The notes beneath the pieces were generated by a model. The model worked only from the letters and a program-made list of their open reading frames with translations. It did not search any database and had not been told where the DNA came from. 64,000 bases of DNA, taken from an uncultured Eubacteriales bacterium. Its GTDB lineage: Bacteria > Bacillota > Clostridia > Oscillospirales > CAG-382. Location of the stretch: the NCBI GenBank assembly GCA_934446675.1, contig CAKSEL010000001.1, forward strand, positions 262,293 to 326,292. Reading direction: 5' to 3'. The position numbers and the translations under genes are program-made. Of this stretch, positions 63,770 to 64,000 are shown piece after piece (position 1 is the first letter of the stretch; each line of letters opens with the position of its first letter).

Positions 63770-63801
63770 CGTAATTGGTTAATTTTGGAACGTAATTGGT
63801 T
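63770..63801. repeat. Short direct repeat
   Basis: CGTAATTGGTT occurs twice, at 63770-63780 and 63791-63801, in a 21-bp register (two helical turns) between a terminator and a hairpin. It could be a protein-binding site; no other evidence. Confidence 0.6.
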
Positions 63802-63829
63802 TTGGGGTAAAATCAAGGCTTAAAAACAC

Positions 63830-63867
63830 GCAAAAAGGAGAGCAAACGTCCCGAAATTGCTCTCCTT
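63830..63867 (-). terminator. Terminator of the copper amine oxidase-N-like gene
   Basis: AAGGAGAGCAA and TTGCTCTCCTT (63835-63845 and 63857-63867) form an 11-bp stem, with TTTTTG next on the minus strand. Confidence 0.88.
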
Positions 63868-63883
63868 ACATAACATTATATTG

Positions 63884-64000
63884 TTACTTGGTTATAACGA
63901 CCTTCTGTTCGGCTTCGATCCATTCAACATCTGCACCGAGTTCTTCGGAAATAAAGCGCACGGGAGTGTAGGTGCGGTCATTCTCAATAAATGCTGCGGA
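63884..64000 (-). CDS. C-terminal end of a copper amine oxidase N-domain-like protein (partial)
   Basis: The last 38 codons of a gene entering from beyond the window. The residues TYTPVRFISEELGADVEW and the end KVVITK are the conserved close of the copper amine oxidase N-terminal-like domain (PF07833), a beta-rich stalk domain very frequent in clostridial surface proteins. A similar domain appears in the GH99-like SLH protein. Everything upstream is outside the window, so the full product is unknown. Confidence 0.8.
   Translation of the reverse strand, partial: SAAFIENDRTYTPVRFISEELGADVEWIEAEQKVVITK

Overview
The window looks like chromosome from an uncultured, spore-forming member of the Bacillota (class Clostridia). 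The evidence is a PolC-type replicative polymerase, HPr kinase, a T-box leader, a SpoIIE phosphatase with a Spo0A-type box, a BofC-C-like protein, consensus sigma-A promoters with 17-bp spacers, GGAGG ribosome-binding sites and several S-layer-homology (SLH) proteins. Base composition and coding style look even, with no integrase, transposase, tRNA, rRNA or CRISPR seen. I cannot name the genus.

Layout. 1-2.4 kb: the N-terminal two-thirds of a GH2 beta-mannosidase-like enzyme divergent from an AraC regulator. 2.5-6.2 kb: a small membrane protein, a BofC-C-like exported protein and a class A penicillin-binding protein. 6.2-11.2 kb (minus): aspartate aminotransferase-purB, and hprK-glucokinase. 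11.3-14.2 kb: pcrA and rpmB. 14.3-21.5 kb: two membrane proteins and an AraC regulator divergent from a 1557-aa SLH/GH99-like exported enzyme. 21.5-29.5 kb (minus): polC-ispG-rseP and a DUF815 AAA ATPase. 29.6-34.7 kb: a leucine T-box followed by leuA-leuC-leuD-leuB. 34.7-37.6 kb (minus): an SbcD-like nuclease and an SLH/PPC surface protein. 37.7-41.3 kb: rpmE, spoIIE under a Spo0A-like promoter, and nth. 41.3-44.3 kb: a PF02638 glycoside hydrolase-like/amidase fusion. 44.5-50.0 kb: a sugar catabolic cluster (enolase-superfamily dehydratase, GH10-like enzyme, RraA-like protein, lactonase, SDR). 50.2-51.2 kb: an SGNH esterase. 51.4-63.4 kb: one 4008-aa SLH-anchored repeat protein. 63.4-64.0 kb: a small protein and the end of a copper amine oxidase-N-like protein.

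How the genes fit together. The organism appears to be a saccharolytic anaerobe with an S-layer. It carries secreted or surface SLH enzymes (GH99-like, repeat adhesin), cytoplasmic glycosidases (GH2, GH10-like) and an esterase. Local AraC regulators sit beside two of the glycosidases, and HprK/ROK kinase provides carbon-state sensing. The cluster at 44.5-50.0 kb holds every enzyme class needed for a non-phosphorylating oxidative sugar route (dehydrogenase, lactonase, acid-sugar dehydratase, candidate aldolase); its substrate is unknown.

The most unusual object is the giant surface protein. It contains eight near-identical 150-aa units plus a ninth, diverged one, in an exact 450-bp register. 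Two-state sequence blocks occur in all four combinations among the units, a signature of recombination or gene conversion between copies. Many start codons were moved from the longest ORF to an internal ATG, GTG or TTG using Shine-Dalgarno position or promoter overlap; the reasons are given per gene.
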